This document shows, piece after piece, positions 1-7,953 of a stretch of DNA of 64,000 nucleotides. The stretch is from NCBI RefSeq assembly GCF_038008685.1, contig NZ_JBBOZQ010000001.1, forward strand, positions 2,232,001 through 2,296,000, read 5' to 3'. The notes below the pieces were generated by a model that saw only the letters and a program-made list of their open reading frames with translations, did not search any database and was not told the DNA's origin. Source of the DNA: Lysinibacillus sp. FSL W8-0992 (GTDB lineage Bacteria; Bacillota; Bacilli; Bacillales_A; Planococcaceae). The first letter of the stretch is position 1. Every line of letters begins with the position of its first letter. The position numbers and the translations under genes are program-made.

Positions 1-507
1 GCGAATGCCAGTCTTGCCATTACAGCGATGGATATTTTACGTGAGCAAGGACATATTCAACTAACAGAACAATCAATGCGTCAGGCGTTGCAAAATGCTC
101 AGTGGGCAGGCCGCTTTGAACAATTTCCAAATAATATCGTGCTAGACGGTGCTCATAATTCTGAAGGAACAGCCGCGTTGATTCAAACACTTCAGACTGT
201 TTATCCAAATCATCATTATCGCTTCATTTATGCAGCGCTGTCTGATAAGGATCATGCAAATAGTATTGCATTAATGGATGGAATCGCTTCATCCATGTCC
301 TTTACGCAAATTGGAATGCCAAATGCCATGCCAGCTGAAAAATTAGCGATGCTGTCTACGCATAATGACAAACAATATGATGCAAATTGGCAAGCAATCG
401 TCCGTTCTGTTATACAAAGCAAGGGCCTTCACGATATTGTTGTTATTACTGGCTCACTTTATTTTATAGCGGAAGTTCGCCAATGGTTGCAGGAGGAAGT
501 ACGATGA
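1..507 (+). CDS. folC: Folylpolyglutamate synthase/dihydrofolate synthase, C-terminal part
   Basis: This is the 3' end of a FolC-type Mur ligase, which adds glutamate to folates in the cytoplasm using ATP. The frame is open from base 1, so the gene begins before the window. Visible family signatures are the DGAHN motif near residue 54 of the fragment, the following A-L-S-D-K-D segment and the closing V-I-T-G-S-L-Y-F-I-A-E-V stretch, all typical of the FolC C-terminal Rossmann domain. Its stop codon overlaps the start of a second folC-like gene by four bases, so the two are translationally coupled and co-transcribed. Product identity is secure; the N-terminal half cannot be judged. Confidence 0.93.
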   Translation, partial: ANASLAITAMDILREQGHIQLTEQSMRQALQNAQWAGRFEQFPNNIVLDGAHNSEGTAALIQTLQTVYPNHHYRFIYAALSDKDHANSIALMDGIASSMSFTQIGMPNAMPAEKLAMLSTHNDKQYDANWQAIVRSVIQSKGLHDIVVITGSLYFIAEVRQWLQEEVR

Positions 508-1763
508 TTCCACAGTTTGATATATATAAGAAAAAATGGGCAATAACAAGCGATGATATCATTAAGCCTGGTCTAAAAGCTATTGAAGAGGCATTAGCGC
601 TCGTAGGAAACCCAGAGAGAAAACTACAGATTGTACATCTTGCAGGTACGAACGGCAAAGGCTCAACACTTACATTTTTAGAGTCAATTGCACAGGAGCA
701 TGGCTTAAAAGTAGGCAAGTTTATGTCTCCATGCATTTTAAATGTGCATGACCAAATTCAAGTAACGAAAAAGCCCATTACAGAAGTAGAGATGGATCGC
801 GTTTTTCAACAAATGAAAAGCGCTGGACTTAGCGGTAAACTAACAGATTTCGAATTATTAACGGTTGCTGCATTCTTGCACTTTGTTAATTGTGATGTCG
901 ATGTGGCTTTAATTGAAGCAGGAATGGGTGGCTTATTGGATAGCACCAATGTAGTGATGCCAATTGTCTCCATTATTCCAAGTATAGCGCTCGAGCATAC
1001 GAAATTTTTAGGCTCAACAATCGAAAGTATTGCTGAGCATAAAGCAGGGATTATTAAACAAAATCGTCCAGTTGTTATAGGTGAGGTACCTTTACAAGCG
1101 AAGGCAATAATTAATAATGTAGCAAATGCAAAGCAAGCACCAATTCTTGAGCTTAAAAAACAATTTACGCTAGAGCAGTCGAATCATTATGAGTGCTATA
1201 AAAATAATGAAAAAAACATCTGTATCTCCAATCTTACACGTAATATGAAAGGGCCACATCAAGGAAATAATATGGCATTAGCCATCACTGCTTTTATCGA
1301 AGTGGCTACAGTACTAGACGTTGCTATTAACGAAGAAAGTATACGCCGTGGAATAAAAGTGGCACGTATTTTAGGACGATTTGAAGAAGTAATGCCTAAT
1401 ATTATTTTTGACGGTGCACATAATCCTGCTAGTGCAGAGAAATTGGTAGAAACTGTTCGTCTTGAATTTCCTAATGAGTCGGTTACCTTCGTTATCGGCA
1501 TATTAGGTGATAAAGATGTAAAAGAAGTTTTGCAATACTTTGAGCAAATAAGTGATAGCTTTTATTTTGTTGATTTTGATAATCCACGTGCAATGTCAGC
1601 AAAAGATATGGTAGAACTAAGTAATGCACCGCACAAAGCGGTTTTAAGTGATTATCTTCAATTTATTCAGCAGCAATCAGAAAATAAATGTAGAACTATT
1701 GTATCAGGCTCTTTATATTTGTTAACAGAAGTGCGTAATAGGTTGCTACAACAAAACAATTAG
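504..1763 (+). CDS. folC: Second, divergent FolC-family ligase (419 aa)
   Basis: This is a full-length Mur-ligase-family protein of the FolC group, expected to use ATP to join glutamate to dihydropteroate or folate. The P-loop GTNGKGS lies at residues 48-54, followed by GMGGLLDSTN, the EHTKFLGST...AGIIK segment and DGAHNP in the C-terminal domain. The usual SPHL motif reads SPCI here, so a conserved histidine is replaced by cysteine. The start at 504 has an AGGAGG ribosome site at 491-496; the longer upstream extension to 387 only overlaps the preceding folC and is not used. Two tandem folC genes suggest divided dihydrofolate-synthase and polyglutamylation duties, or a changed substrate. The last host gene before the prophage. 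Confidence 0.85.
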   Translation: MIPQFDIYKKKWAITSDDIIKPGLKAIEEALALVGNPERKLQIVHLAGTNGKGSTLTFLESIAQEHGLKVGKFMSPCILNVHDQIQVTKKPITEVEMDRVFQQMKSAGLSGKLTDFELLTVAAFLHFVNCDVDVALIEAGMGGLLDSTNVVMPIVSIIPSIALEHTKFLGSTIESIAEHKAGIIKQNRPVVIGEVPLQAKAIINNVANAKQAPILELKKQFTLEQSNHYECYKNNEKNICISNLTRNMKGPHQGNNMALAITAFIEVATVLDVAINEESIRRGIKVARILGRFEEVMPNIIFDGAHNPASAEKLVETVRLEFPNESVTFVIGILGDKDVKEVLQYFEQISDSFYFVDFDNPRAMSAKDMVELSNAPHKAVLSDYLQFIQQQSENKCRTIVSGSLYLLTEVRNRLLQQNN

Positions 1764-2052
1764 GTACGTTAAGCCATTTTCACCTCATTGCGTCAAATTA
1801 TGTATATGTAATTGTTAGAAGGACAAGCAATTCGTCATCGTTCTACTGAAAACAACGTAACATTACTTTTGATAAATTACAGGTTTTCTGAATTTAGCAG
1901 AAGTTTGATACAAGCTATGCACTGCTTTCTATAATACCTAGCCCAAATGACCAAGAGAACACAAAAACATCGGCTAGATAGGATGATGTGACGAGCTTTG
2001 AAAGTTATGGACGATTTTTGATAATTAATAGCGATAAATTTTTTAGGCGAGG
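1764..2052. other. Gene-free host stretch between folC and the prophage
   Basis: About 290 bases follow the second folC with no convincing coding region. A leftward open frame of 84 codons (1877-2131) crosses the attachment site, has no family resemblance and is not annotated. In Bacillus subtilis comC (prepilin peptidase) lies between folC and spoIIB; nothing here resembles it, so comC is absent from this locus or lies elsewhere. Confidence 0.5.
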
Positions 2053-2065
2053 CGACAGCAGTCTC
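2053..2065. repeat. Left attachment core (attL)
   Basis: The 13-bp core CGACAGCAGTCTC is repeated exactly at 45543-45555 and sits about 70 bases beyond the 3' end of the integrase gene, the usual place for an att site. To its left is host DNA (AGG just before the core); to its right is phage DNA. The exact crossover cannot be resolved by eye. Confidence 0.8.
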
Positions 2066-2110
2066 TGCATAGTGAAAAGAAACGTTGATATGACAAGGGT
2101 TGAAAAAGCG

Positions 2111-2132
2111 TGGTAACAATCTTGGTAACAAT
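2111..2132 (+). repeat. Integrase arm-type repeat pair, left end
   Basis: Two direct copies of TGGTAACAA lie 12 bases apart just inside attL. A nearly identical pair, same spacing and same orientation, lies just inside attR at 45419-45439. Paired short repeats at both ends of an element with a tyrosine integrase are what arm-type binding sites for the integrase N-terminal domain look like. Inferred, not proven. Confidence 0.5.
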
Positions 2133-2137
2133 TACTT

Positions 2138-3217
2138 TTATTTTTGTTTAAATTCTATAACCTGAGCAGGCTTGAAGTCGTTTTCCATTTGGATGACGGC
2201 TTCTTGTTCTGTTGAAGGATACAAGTGCGAATAAGTGTTAAGTGTTGTGGCAACATTAGAGTGACCTAATCGTTTTGCAACTACTGAGACAATTGTTCCT
2301 TTATTAATTAAATAAGATGCGTGAGAATGTCGAAAATCATGTATACGTATTTTTTTTACTCCTGACAACTTTACATACTTTTCGAATCTCACACTCAATG
2401 CTGTAACAGAGATACTGTCTTTGATTTCACCAAATACTACATAGCTCATCTTAGGATTTTTCTCTAATTTTATAGCCTCCAATAAATTCATAACATTCTT
2501 CGGCATCAATATTTTTCTTGTGGATGAAGATGTTTTTGTTGTAGTGATTTGTCCATAATAATTATTTTTATCTATATTGATGGAGTTATTTTCAAAATCT
2601 AAATCGGCCCATGTCAGAGCTAATAACTCGCCTTTCCGCATACCACTGTAATATAGAGTCATAAATAATGCGTAATATAAATTATCATCAACACATTTAA
2701 TAAACGACTTAAATTCTTCTAACGTCCAATAATCAATATGTTTTCTTTCTTCCAAATCTACATTACCAGCAATCTGAGCAGGATTATCACGAATATATTC
2801 TTGGCGTTTTGCAAAATTAAATATAGCTGATAAAATATTGTGTATTTTTTTGATATGCGAAGGAGACTTCTCACCTATTAAAGTATCCTGAAATTCCACA
2901 ATATCTCTCGGACGTATATTTTTAATTTGTTTACGTTTAAAATGTTTTATTAGATGAACACGTATTACACTTTCAACTTTTTTATATGAAGACACTTTTC
3001 TTCGTTTCATGTACCACTCAAGATACTTATTCGCAACAAATTCAAAAGTTACTACTTCTTCAGCAACACCTTCTTCTTCTAGTCTCGCTTCTGCCAACAA
3101 TGCTGCTTTCTCAGTCTTAAAACCTCTGCGTTTAACCTGTTTTTTAGAACCGTCAGGTTGCTCAATTCTTGTGATAAAATACCATGTTCCTCTTGATTCA
3201 TCTTTATATACTGCCAC
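2138..3217 (-). CDS. int: Tyrosine-type site-specific integrase (359 aa)
   Basis: Phage integrase of the lambda Int/XerC superfamily, catalysing recombination between phage attP and host attB. Residues 1-60 form the arm-binding-like N-terminus (Y-K-D-E-S-R-G-T-W-Y-F), about 60-150 the SAM-like core-binding domain, and about 165-345 the catalytic domain. Catalytic signatures seen are S-G-M-R-K-G-E-L, H-D-F-R-H-S-H-A and L-G-H-S-N...N-T-Y-S-H, giving the R, H-x-x-R, H and Tyr nucleophile. I prefer the GTG start at 3217, with AAAGGAG about eight bases upstream, over an in-frame ATG at 3253 that lacks a ribosome site. Lies next to attL and is transcribed outward, as expected for a lysogeny gene. 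Confidence 0.93.
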   Translation of the reverse strand: MAVYKDESRGTWYFITRIEQPDGSKKQVKRRGFKTEKAALLAEARLEEEGVAEEVVTFEFVANKYLEWYMKRRKVSSYKKVESVIRVHLIKHFKRKQIKNIRPRDIVEFQDTLIGEKSPSHIKKIHNILSAIFNFAKRQEYIRDNPAQIAGNVDLEERKHIDYWTLEEFKSFIKCVDDNLYYALFMTLYYSGMRKGELLALTWADLDFENNSINIDKNNYYGQITTTKTSSSTRKILMPKNVMNLLEAIKLEKNPKMSYVVFGEIKDSISVTALSVRFEKYVKLSGVKKIRIHDFRHSHASYLINKGTIVSVVAKRLGHSNVATTLNTYSHLYPSTEQEAVIQMENDFKPAQVIEFKQK

Positions 3218-3299
3218 ATAACTATCTCCTTTCGAAAAAAATATCCTATTCAATTATATTTACAAGAAAATCACTCCTTTCAAATTACGAATATTTGTT

Positions 3300-3755
3300 C
3301 TATTTTTGATAAAAATTTTTACCATCTATGCTTTTTAAAGATAAAAGTTCTTCGGGAACTCCATTTTCTTTAATAGCATCAAAGATGGTAAAACATGAAT
3401 CGTTTTTTTCTACAAACAAATCGTCAGGTAATAACAATTCAACAGCAAATGTATTAGCCTCTATTTCTAATTTATCTGTTGAAAACAGGGTATGTATTTT
3501 TAAAAAGGAAGTGTTGGTATCTGGATGCTGAATTGCATGACCTAATTCATGACCACAAATATAGATTTGAGTTTTTATATCAGCATCTTGATTGATATGA
3601 ATTATAGGCACTCTAAAATGCTTACTGTAATATCCTAATGCATTACCTAATGGTTCAAACACAACGAGAATACCCATATATTTAGCAATTTTAAATGGAT
3701 CATTGGTGCCATATTTTTTTACTAATTGATTAACCATTGACTTGATTGACGACAC
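3300..3755 (-). CDS. immA: ImmA/IrrE-family metallopeptidase
   Basis: Zinc metallopeptidase of the ImmA/IrrE (COG2856) family, which in the ICEBs1 element cleaves the neighbouring Xre repressor and so triggers induction. The zinc motif HELGH is seen in the stretch C-G-H-E-L-G-H-A-I-Q, with a following acidic residue group (E-I-E-A-N-T-F-A) as third ligand region. It is the second gene of a leftward operon directly behind the repressor (gap under 15 bases). The start is ambiguous: GTG 3755 has AGGAG at good spacing, while GTG 3764 and TTG 3761 are also in frame. Function is inferred from family and position. Confidence 0.85.
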   Translation of the reverse strand: MSSIKSMVNQLVKKYGTNDPFKIAKYMGILVVFEPLGNALGYYSKHFRVPIIHINQDADIKTQIYICGHELGHAIQHPDTNTSFLKIHTLFSTDKLEIEANTFAVELLLPDDLFVEKNDSCFTIFDAIKENGVPEELLSLKSIDGKNFYQK

Positions 3756-3769
3756 ACGCAACACTCCTA

Positions 3770-4225
3770 TTAACGGTACTTTTTAGGTGTGAATTTCTGT
3801 TTTGCTACACGTTTAGCTAGTCTTAATGAATTTTCTAAGCTGGATATTAATAACTCTCTATCTTCTAATTCTTCCTCACTTAATTCATCTAAAGTTCTCC
3901 CATCAAAAGATGCATGCCCCATTTTAGATAACCCTTCAAGCATTTTTTGAAGTTCTACTTGTATAGATTGTTCATCTTTTTCAGTTAGTTTTGGATTAAA
4001 GGAAATAACTTTATCATCATTTATTCCCAATAAGTAATCGGATGACACTTTAAAGTAATCAGCTATAATTCTTACGTATTCCATTTTTGGATCTGTCCCA
4101 TTTTCATAACGAGAAAGCATACTTTTACTTATATTAGTATCGTATAGGGTATTAAGTTTATTTGCTAATTCTTCAAGACTTTGTTTTCCTCTTAATTCTT
4201 TTAACCGTTCACCGAACGTGTTCAT
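3770..4225 (-). CDS. Xre-family lysogeny repressor (CI/ImmR-like, 151 aa)
   Basis: Transcriptional repressor with an N-terminal Cro/CI helix-turn-helix (residues about 5-65: F-G-E-R-L-K-E-L-R...I-S-K-S-M-L-S-R-Y-E-N-G) and an acidic C-terminal part without the LexA-type autocleavage domain. Because that domain is missing and an ImmA-type peptidase follows, induction probably works through ImmA cleavage rather than RecA-stimulated self-cleavage. Start ATG 4225 has AGGAGAG upstream. It diverges from the Cro-like gene at 4403 across a region holding TTCC-N6-GGAA palindromes, its likely operators. Its own promoter probably reads leftward from about 4280-4300. Confidence 0.9.
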   Translation of the reverse strand: MNTFGERLKELRGKQSLEELANKLNTLYDTNISKSMLSRYENGTDPKMEYVRIIADYFKVSSDYLLGINDDKVISFNPKLTEKDEQSIQVELQKMLEGLSKMGHASFDGRTLDELSEEELEDRELLISSLENSLRLAKRVAKQKFTPKKYR

Positions 4226-4246
4226 ACGCTATTCTCTCCTATCACT

Positions 4247-4384
4247 ATTCCTCTTATGGGAATATTTTATAATATAAGTTCCATTATTGCAACAATTAAT
4301 CAAAAAATAATTCCACTTAAGGAACTATTTATGTTGACATGGCAAAAAATATGAATTATATTTGAGTTGTTCCTAAAATGGAAC
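4247..4384. promoter_or_regulatory. Immunity control region: repressor operators and divergent promoters
   Basis: Palindromes sharing TTCC-N6/7-GGAA lie at 4247-4263, 4311-4324 and 4369-4384 between the divergent repressor and Cro-like genes. A fourth, perfect copy (CGTTCC-TAAAAA-GGAACG, 4615-4632) lies at the end of the Cro-like gene. The rightward promoter has TTGACA at 4334-4339, a 17-base spacer and TATATT at 4357-4362. Operators abut its -35 on one side and its start point on the other, as expected for direct repression. A leftward promoter for the repressor is plausible near 4275-4300. Confidence 0.75.
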
Positions 4385-4402
4385 GTTGGGAGGTGAAAGA
4401 AT

Positions 4403-4648
4403 TTGGATACAAGAAATAGACAACCTTACAACAAGATAAAAGCATTTTTAGTTGAAAATGAAATAAAACATAAAGATGTTGCAGTTTTGTTAGAAATGAA
4501 GCCAAATACAATCTCAAAAAAGCTCAATGGATTTGGTGGAGATTTTACATTAGAAGAAGCAAAATTGATGCATGTTGAACTTGGCGTACCCATCGCCTAT
4601 TTTTTTGAACCTAACGTTCCTAAAAAGGAACGACGGATGATTTCATGA
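4403..4648 (+). CDS. Cro-like helix-turn-helix regulator (81 aa)
   Basis: Small Xre-family DNA-binding protein, probably the Cro-type antirepressor of the lytic switch. The helix-turn-helix covers residues about 12-55 (I-K-H-K-D-V-A-V-L-L-E-M-K-P-N-T-I-S-K-K-L-N-G). The TTG start is set by GGGAGGTGA at 4388-4396. First gene of the rightward early operon and directly downstream of the TTGACA/TATATT promoter. A perfect operator palindrome lies within its last codons. Role is inferred from position and domain. Confidence 0.8.
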   Translation: MDTRNRQPYNKIKAFLVENEIKHKDVAVLLEMKPNTISKKLNGFGGDFTLEEAKLMHVELGVPIAYFFEPNVPKKERRMIS

Positions 4649-4700
4649 AGGAGGTGATTTATATGAAGGACAACTAAACCTTTCGATTGGAGTGAGTTAT

Positions 4701-4898
4701 ATGTATTACAAATTGTATGTTGCACGTAAAGAAAACAAATTAAAACAAGTAGATGTTGCCAAAAAACTAAATATTCACAGTGTCACTTATAGTCGAAAGG
4801 AAACTGGTGAGAAAGAGTTTACATTGTCTGAGGCATTTAAACTTGCTGAAATGTTCGAGACTACTGTGGATAAACTTTTCGGAGGTGAAATCAAATGA
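4701..4898 (+). CDS. Xre-family helix-turn-helix protein (65 aa)
   Basis: Second small Xre-type protein, nearly all of it one helix-turn-helix domain (K-Q-V-D-V-A-K-K-L-N...S-V-T-Y-S-R-K-E-T-G-E-K-E-F). Start at ATG 4701 is chosen because GGAG at 4689-4692 is eight bases upstream; the in-frame GTG 4692 overlaps that ribosome site. It follows the Cro-like gene in the early operon and may modulate lytic-lysogenic choice or act as an excisionase-like factor; the sequence does not decide. Confidence 0.72.
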   Translation: MYYKLYVARKENKLKQVDVAKKLNIHSVTYSRKETGEKEFTLSEAFKLAEMFETTVDKLFGGEIK

Positions 4899-4996
4899 AA
4901 ATTAAAGTAGCAGAATGGTTAGCATTACCGATTGAAGAACGATTGGCTTTGATTAGCAACGCGATTAATACAGCTGTAGCAGTGCGTTACAAATAA
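4895..4996 (+). CDS. Small phage protein, 33 aa
   Basis: Short open frame beginning M-K-I-K-V-A-E-W and ending V-R-Y-K. It has a strong GGAGGTGA site at 4881-4888, six bases before the ATG, and overlaps the preceding gene by four bases, the usual coupling in this operon. Predicted to be a single amphipathic helix. No family recognised. Translation is likely from the ribosome site; function unknown. Confidence 0.5.
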   Translation: MKIKVAEWLALPIEERLALISNAINTAVAVRYK

Positions 4997-5024
4997 AACT
5001 ATCAATCTATTGGAGGTTACTAGA

Positions 5025-5267
5025 ATGAAAGCAGTGTTGATTGTGGAAGGCATGGTTAACTCAATTCAAAAACGAATTGCTGAATACGAAGAAATTTCAA
5101 ATGATTTAGCACACGATTATATTCAGTCGGATAAGCCATTCCCTACAGATATTAAACAGCGTTATGACAACATTGGCACATTGGCTGAAGGGCTACAACA
5201 AGCTATAGACATTATTAGACAAGGTGATTATATGCAAGAAGATGTCAATTTGTCAGGAGGTGAGTAG
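5025..5267 (+). CDS. Hypothetical early phage protein (80 aa)
   Basis: Small acidic, mostly helical protein of the early operon, starting at ATG 5025 behind TGGAGGT. Contains one copy of the dispersed phage word TGTGGAAGGC (5042-5051), here read as part of I-V-E-G-M. No domain recognised. Confidence 0.6.
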   Translation: MKAVLIVEGMVNSIQKRIAEYEEISNDLAHDYIQSDKPFPTDIKQRYDNIGTLAEGLQQAIDIIRQGDYMQEDVNLSGGE

Positions 5268-5269
5268 GA

Positions 5270-5575
5270 ATGAATGTACGTGATTTAATTGCAAACTTAC
5301 TAGATTACGATATGGACGCTCAAGTAGAAATTCGAATCGAATCTAAAGAAAACGATGATAGTATTTCAGATTTTGAAATTCAAGAAGAAAAGTACACAGT
5401 ACAAAAATATTTAAATCTTACAGTTAGTGTGCGAGACCAGGTTCTTGTGAATGCAAATGATTACAACGATTTGAAAGATGCAAAAGAAGAACTAGCGAAT
5501 GAAGTTGAAACTCTTCAAAGCAAACTGGAAGATGCAGAACAACAAATTTATGAATTAGAAAGGGAGTCAGATTAA
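5270..5575 (+). CDS. Hypothetical acidic coiled-coil protein (101 aa)
   Basis: Protein with an acidic N-terminal half and a coiled-coil C-terminal half (about residues 63-100, N-D-L-K-D-A-K-E-E-L-A-N-E-V-E heptads). The ATG has AGGAGGTGA upstream, and its stop overlaps the next start by one base. Family not recognised; early-operon position suggests a takeover or replication accessory role, without direct evidence. Confidence 0.6.
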   Translation: MNVRDLIANLLDYDMDAQVEIRIESKENDDSISDFEIQEEKYTVQKYLNLTVSVRDQVLVNANDYNDLKDAKEELANEVETLQSKLEDAEQQIYELERESD

Positions 5576-5844
5576 TGAAAAGTACTGGTATTGTTCGCAA
5601 GGTAGATGAGTTAGGACGTTTAGTAATTCCAAAGGAGCTACGCCGCACGTTAGGAATTGATAATGGTGATCCAGCTGAAATCTTTATCGATGGTGACAAA
5701 ATCGTTATTAAGAAATACAAGCCTAATATGGAATGTGCCGCAACGGGTGAAATATCAGAAGATAACCTGGTTTTACTAGGTGGCAAATTGATTCTAAGCA
5801 TTGAAGGCGCGAAACAACTTATTAATGAAATTGATTTGAAGTAG
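5575..5844 (+). CDS. AbrB/SpoVT-type transition-state regulator-like protein (89 aa)
   Basis: DNA-binding protein with an AbrB swapped-hairpin domain at residues about 3-46 (S-T-G-I-V-R-K-V-D-E-L-G-R-L-V-I-P-K-E-L-R-R-T-L). Residues 47-89 include a single Cys and a helical tail resembling the C-terminal half of AbrB/Abh. Host AbrB represses transition-phase and sporulation genes in bacilli, so a phage copy may adjust host physiology or phage genes. It begins at the overlapping stop of the upstream gene and sits in the early operon. Confidence 0.85.
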   Translation: MKSTGIVRKVDELGRLVIPKELRRTLGIDNGDPAEIFIDGDKIVIKKYKPNMECAATGEISEDNLVLLGGKLILSIEGAKQLINEIDLK

Positions 5845-5852
5845 GTGATTCC

Positions 5853-6035
5853 ATGCGTATAGGCAATACACACGCTGATGTATACGACAGAGAATCTGAT
5901 TACTGGCAAGACATCGAGGATGCAGAGAATGCACAGTTAAAGGCACAAAAAAACTCGTCAAAGGCGGCAACCAATGGCGAGCATAAAAAATTTAAAAATG
6001 ACACTGGTATTGTACCACAGGAGGATGCTAAATGA
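5853..6035 (+). CDS. Hypothetical hydrophilic phage protein (60 aa)
   Basis: Short, charged, Lys/Asp/Asn-rich protein; ATG behind TAGGTGAT. Stop overlaps the next gene start as ATGA. Region about residues 12-30 is strongly acidic (D-R-E-S-D-Y-W-Q-D-I-E-D-A-E) and the rest low in complexity. No family recognised. Confidence 0.5.
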   Translation: MRIGNTHADVYDRESDYWQDIEDAENAQLKAQKNSSKAATNGEHKKFKNDTGIVPQEDAK

Positions 6036-7228
6036 CAAAGTTTAATGTTGGAGATAAAGTTCGAATTTTAGATGCAAGCAAAATTATATCTGCAATTAAA
6101 GGAGGATTTAAAACTGGTGACGTTTATCCAGTAACACAAATAAACAATTCGGGTCGCCCAGTAATTGAACATGAAACGAACCAACTTGGATTTTATGAAC
6201 ACGAATTAAAATACATCCAAATAGTATCTGATAAACCTACCAAAAAACAACGTATCACAACACTTGAAAACGAACTGGCTGAAACGAAAAACGAAGTAGC
6301 TGAATTAAAGCTAATCGTCCATGAATTATGTGAACGTCCACAGTTAACGACTGTTGTAAATAATGTAACACAGGAGCCTTCCACAACTAATACTGTGGAG
6401 GACATCATCGAATTTGAAGGGTGGCAATATCGCAAGGTTGATCGTGAGGCACGTAAAGGTGATGTTGTGATTTTCACGAAGATTCCACGTGGAGATAGAA
6501 CTACGAAGGATGTGCAAGACAACAAGCCTTACAAAGTCCTTTTAGGTTACGAAGGGGAAACAGTAATTAAAGATGACGATGGTTCAATGTTACGCGTTTA
6601 CGGTGGCGGAGTATTAGAAGGTACACCTGAAACAGTGGATGTATACGAACTAATCGAATCCAAACCACTAACACCAAATCAACAACGTGCTGCAATTATT
6701 GAGAAGGCGAAGAAGTTTGTTGAGGAAAATGTTGCAAACGGAAGAACAAGTAACCGCATCACGGAAAAAGGTAATAGCACTTATCGAGATAATTATTATG
6801 ACGTAGATTTCTTTGTAAAAGAAGGAAAAGTAACCGCTGTTGTGTATTGGTTGGTATGTAACAAAAGAAGAATTGATAAACCTTCTAATGTTGGACGTGC
6901 AATATGCACCCAAAATGACGTATTCAACGAACACATTGGAAAAGCCATTGCTCTAGGACGAGCGCTTGGTCTTGATGTAAGTGAGTTTGAACAGGCGGTG
7001 CAGCCAACAGAGGTTGTTGTTGGCATGGCGATAAAAGCGTGTGACTACAAATTTGAAGAATTTGAATATACAAATGTAACTAAAATTGAAAACGGTAAAA
7101 TTCACGGTATAGATAGTCGTTTTGGAAGTGATTCTTTCGTGTTAATTGACGCTGTAGAGCGATATGGTGAGTGGGCAAAACATACAATCACGAACGACAC
7201 TAACGCTAAATACGAGGAGGGTCAATAA
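6032..7228 (+). CDS. Hypothetical modular early protein (398 aa)
   Basis: Large early protein of unknown function that looks modular. An SH3-like beta-rich N-terminus (V-G-D-K-V-R-I-L-D, residues 1-60) is followed by a short coiled coil (about 65-95) and a Thr/Asn-rich linker. A second beta-rich segment begins V-E-D-I-I-E-F-E-G-W-Q-Y, and a longer C-terminal region follows a second linker. The first linker is encoded by an inverted pair of the dispersed phage word (6376-6385 and 6394-6403). ATG start overlaps the preceding stop; the stop overlaps the next start. Confidence 0.6.
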   Translation: MTKFNVGDKVRILDASKIISAIKGGFKTGDVYPVTQINNSGRPVIEHETNQLGFYEHELKYIQIVSDKPTKKQRITTLENELAETKNEVAELKLIVHELCERPQLTTVVNNVTQEPSTTNTVEDIIEFEGWQYRKVDREARKGDVVIFTKIPRGDRTTKDVQDNKPYKVLLGYEGETVIKDDDGSMLRVYGGGVLEGTPETVDVYELIESKPLTPNQQRAAIIEKAKKFVEENVANGRTSNRITEKGNSTYRDNYYDVDFFVKEGKVTAVVYWLVCNKRRIDKPSNVGRAICTQNDVFNEHIGKAIALGRALGLDVSEFEQAVQPTEVVVGMAIKACDYKFEEFEYTNVTKIENGKIHGIDSRFGSDSFVLIDAVERYGEWAKHTITNDTNAKYEEGQ

Positions 7229-7704
7229 TGGCTACCCTTTACGAATTAACTGACCAATATAAAATGCTTCAAAATTTCATTGAAGAAAATAATGCAGAAG
7301 GTTTCGAACTTGCCTTATCACAAATACATGGTGAAATCGGTGAGAAATTAGAAGGATATGCAATGGTGTTAAAAAACATTGAATCGGACATTGCGGGAAT
7401 CAAAGCCGAGGAAAAACGTTTAGCGGATCGTCGTAAATCGATGGAAAGTAACATAGCGCGCATTAAAGAAAATGTGGCAGATACTTTGTTAACTGTGGAA
7501 GGCAACCGAGTGAAAACGGAAAAATTCACATTTAGCTTCCGTAAATCAACATCAGTACAAATCGAAAATGATGCTGCTATCCCTCCACAGTTTATCAAGG
7601 TGGAGAAAACAATCAGCCGTTCTGAATTAGCAAAAGCATTAAAAGCAGGTGAGCAAATTGAAGGTGCTCAACTTGTTGAAAATCAATCTTTAAGTATTCG
7701 ATAG
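7228..7704 (+). CDS. Siphovirus Gp157-family protein (158 aa)
   Basis: Matches the phage Gp157 family, originally noted in a Streptococcus thermophilus phage and linked in the literature to phage resistance. Long N-terminal coiled coil (residues 1-100) with K-A-E-E-K-R-L-A-D-R-R-K, then V-K-T-E-K-F-T-F-S-F-R-K-S-T-S-V and a C-terminal P-P-Q-F-I-K-V-E-K-T motif seen in this family. It precedes the recombination genes, as in many siphoviruses. Exact role unknown. Confidence 0.8.
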   Translation: MATLYELTDQYKMLQNFIEENNAEGFELALSQIHGEIGEKLEGYAMVLKNIESDIAGIKAEEKRLADRRKSMESNIARIKENVADTLLTVEGNRVKTEKFTFSFRKSTSVQIENDAAIPPQFIKVEKTISRSELAKALKAGEQIEGAQLVENQSLSIR

Positions 7705-7716
7705 GGGGATAAGCAC

Positions 7717-7941
7717 TTGAAAATTATTCAGATTACTAATCAACATCGACGCGATTTTACTGCAATTTATAAATGTGAAGGTTGTGAGCACCAAGAAACA
7801 AAAGGTGGTTATGACGACCACAATTTTCACGCAAATGTTGTACCTGCTATGAAATGTAATGGGTGCGGAAAATCGCGAAATGATTTAGGTATTAAAGGTG
7901 AAGCGATGCAAACAAAATATCCAGAAGGAATGACAGTTTAG
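7717..7941 (+). CDS. Small zinc-ribbon-like protein (74 aa)
   Basis: Two CxxC knuckles (C-E-G-C near residue 20 and C-N-G-C near residue 49) suggest a treble-clef or ribbon zinc site. TTG start with a GGGGAT ribosome site at normal distance. Common type of small phage accessory protein in recombination operons; function unknown. Confidence 0.65.
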   Translation: MKIIQITNQHRRDFTAIYKCEGCEHQETKGGYDDHNFHANVVPAMKCNGCGKSRNDLGIKGEAMQTKYPEGMTV

Positions 7942-7953
7942 GAGGAAACCCAC

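Noticed and set aside
1877-2131. Leftward 84-codon open frame across attL
   Set aside because: No ribosome site, no family resemblance, and it spans the integration junction, so it cannot be an old gene.
4865-4873. Perfect DnaA-box sequence (TGTGGATAA) inside a small Xre gene
   Set aside because: A single copy with no neighbours or AT-rich tract; about one is expected by chance in a window of this size and base composition.
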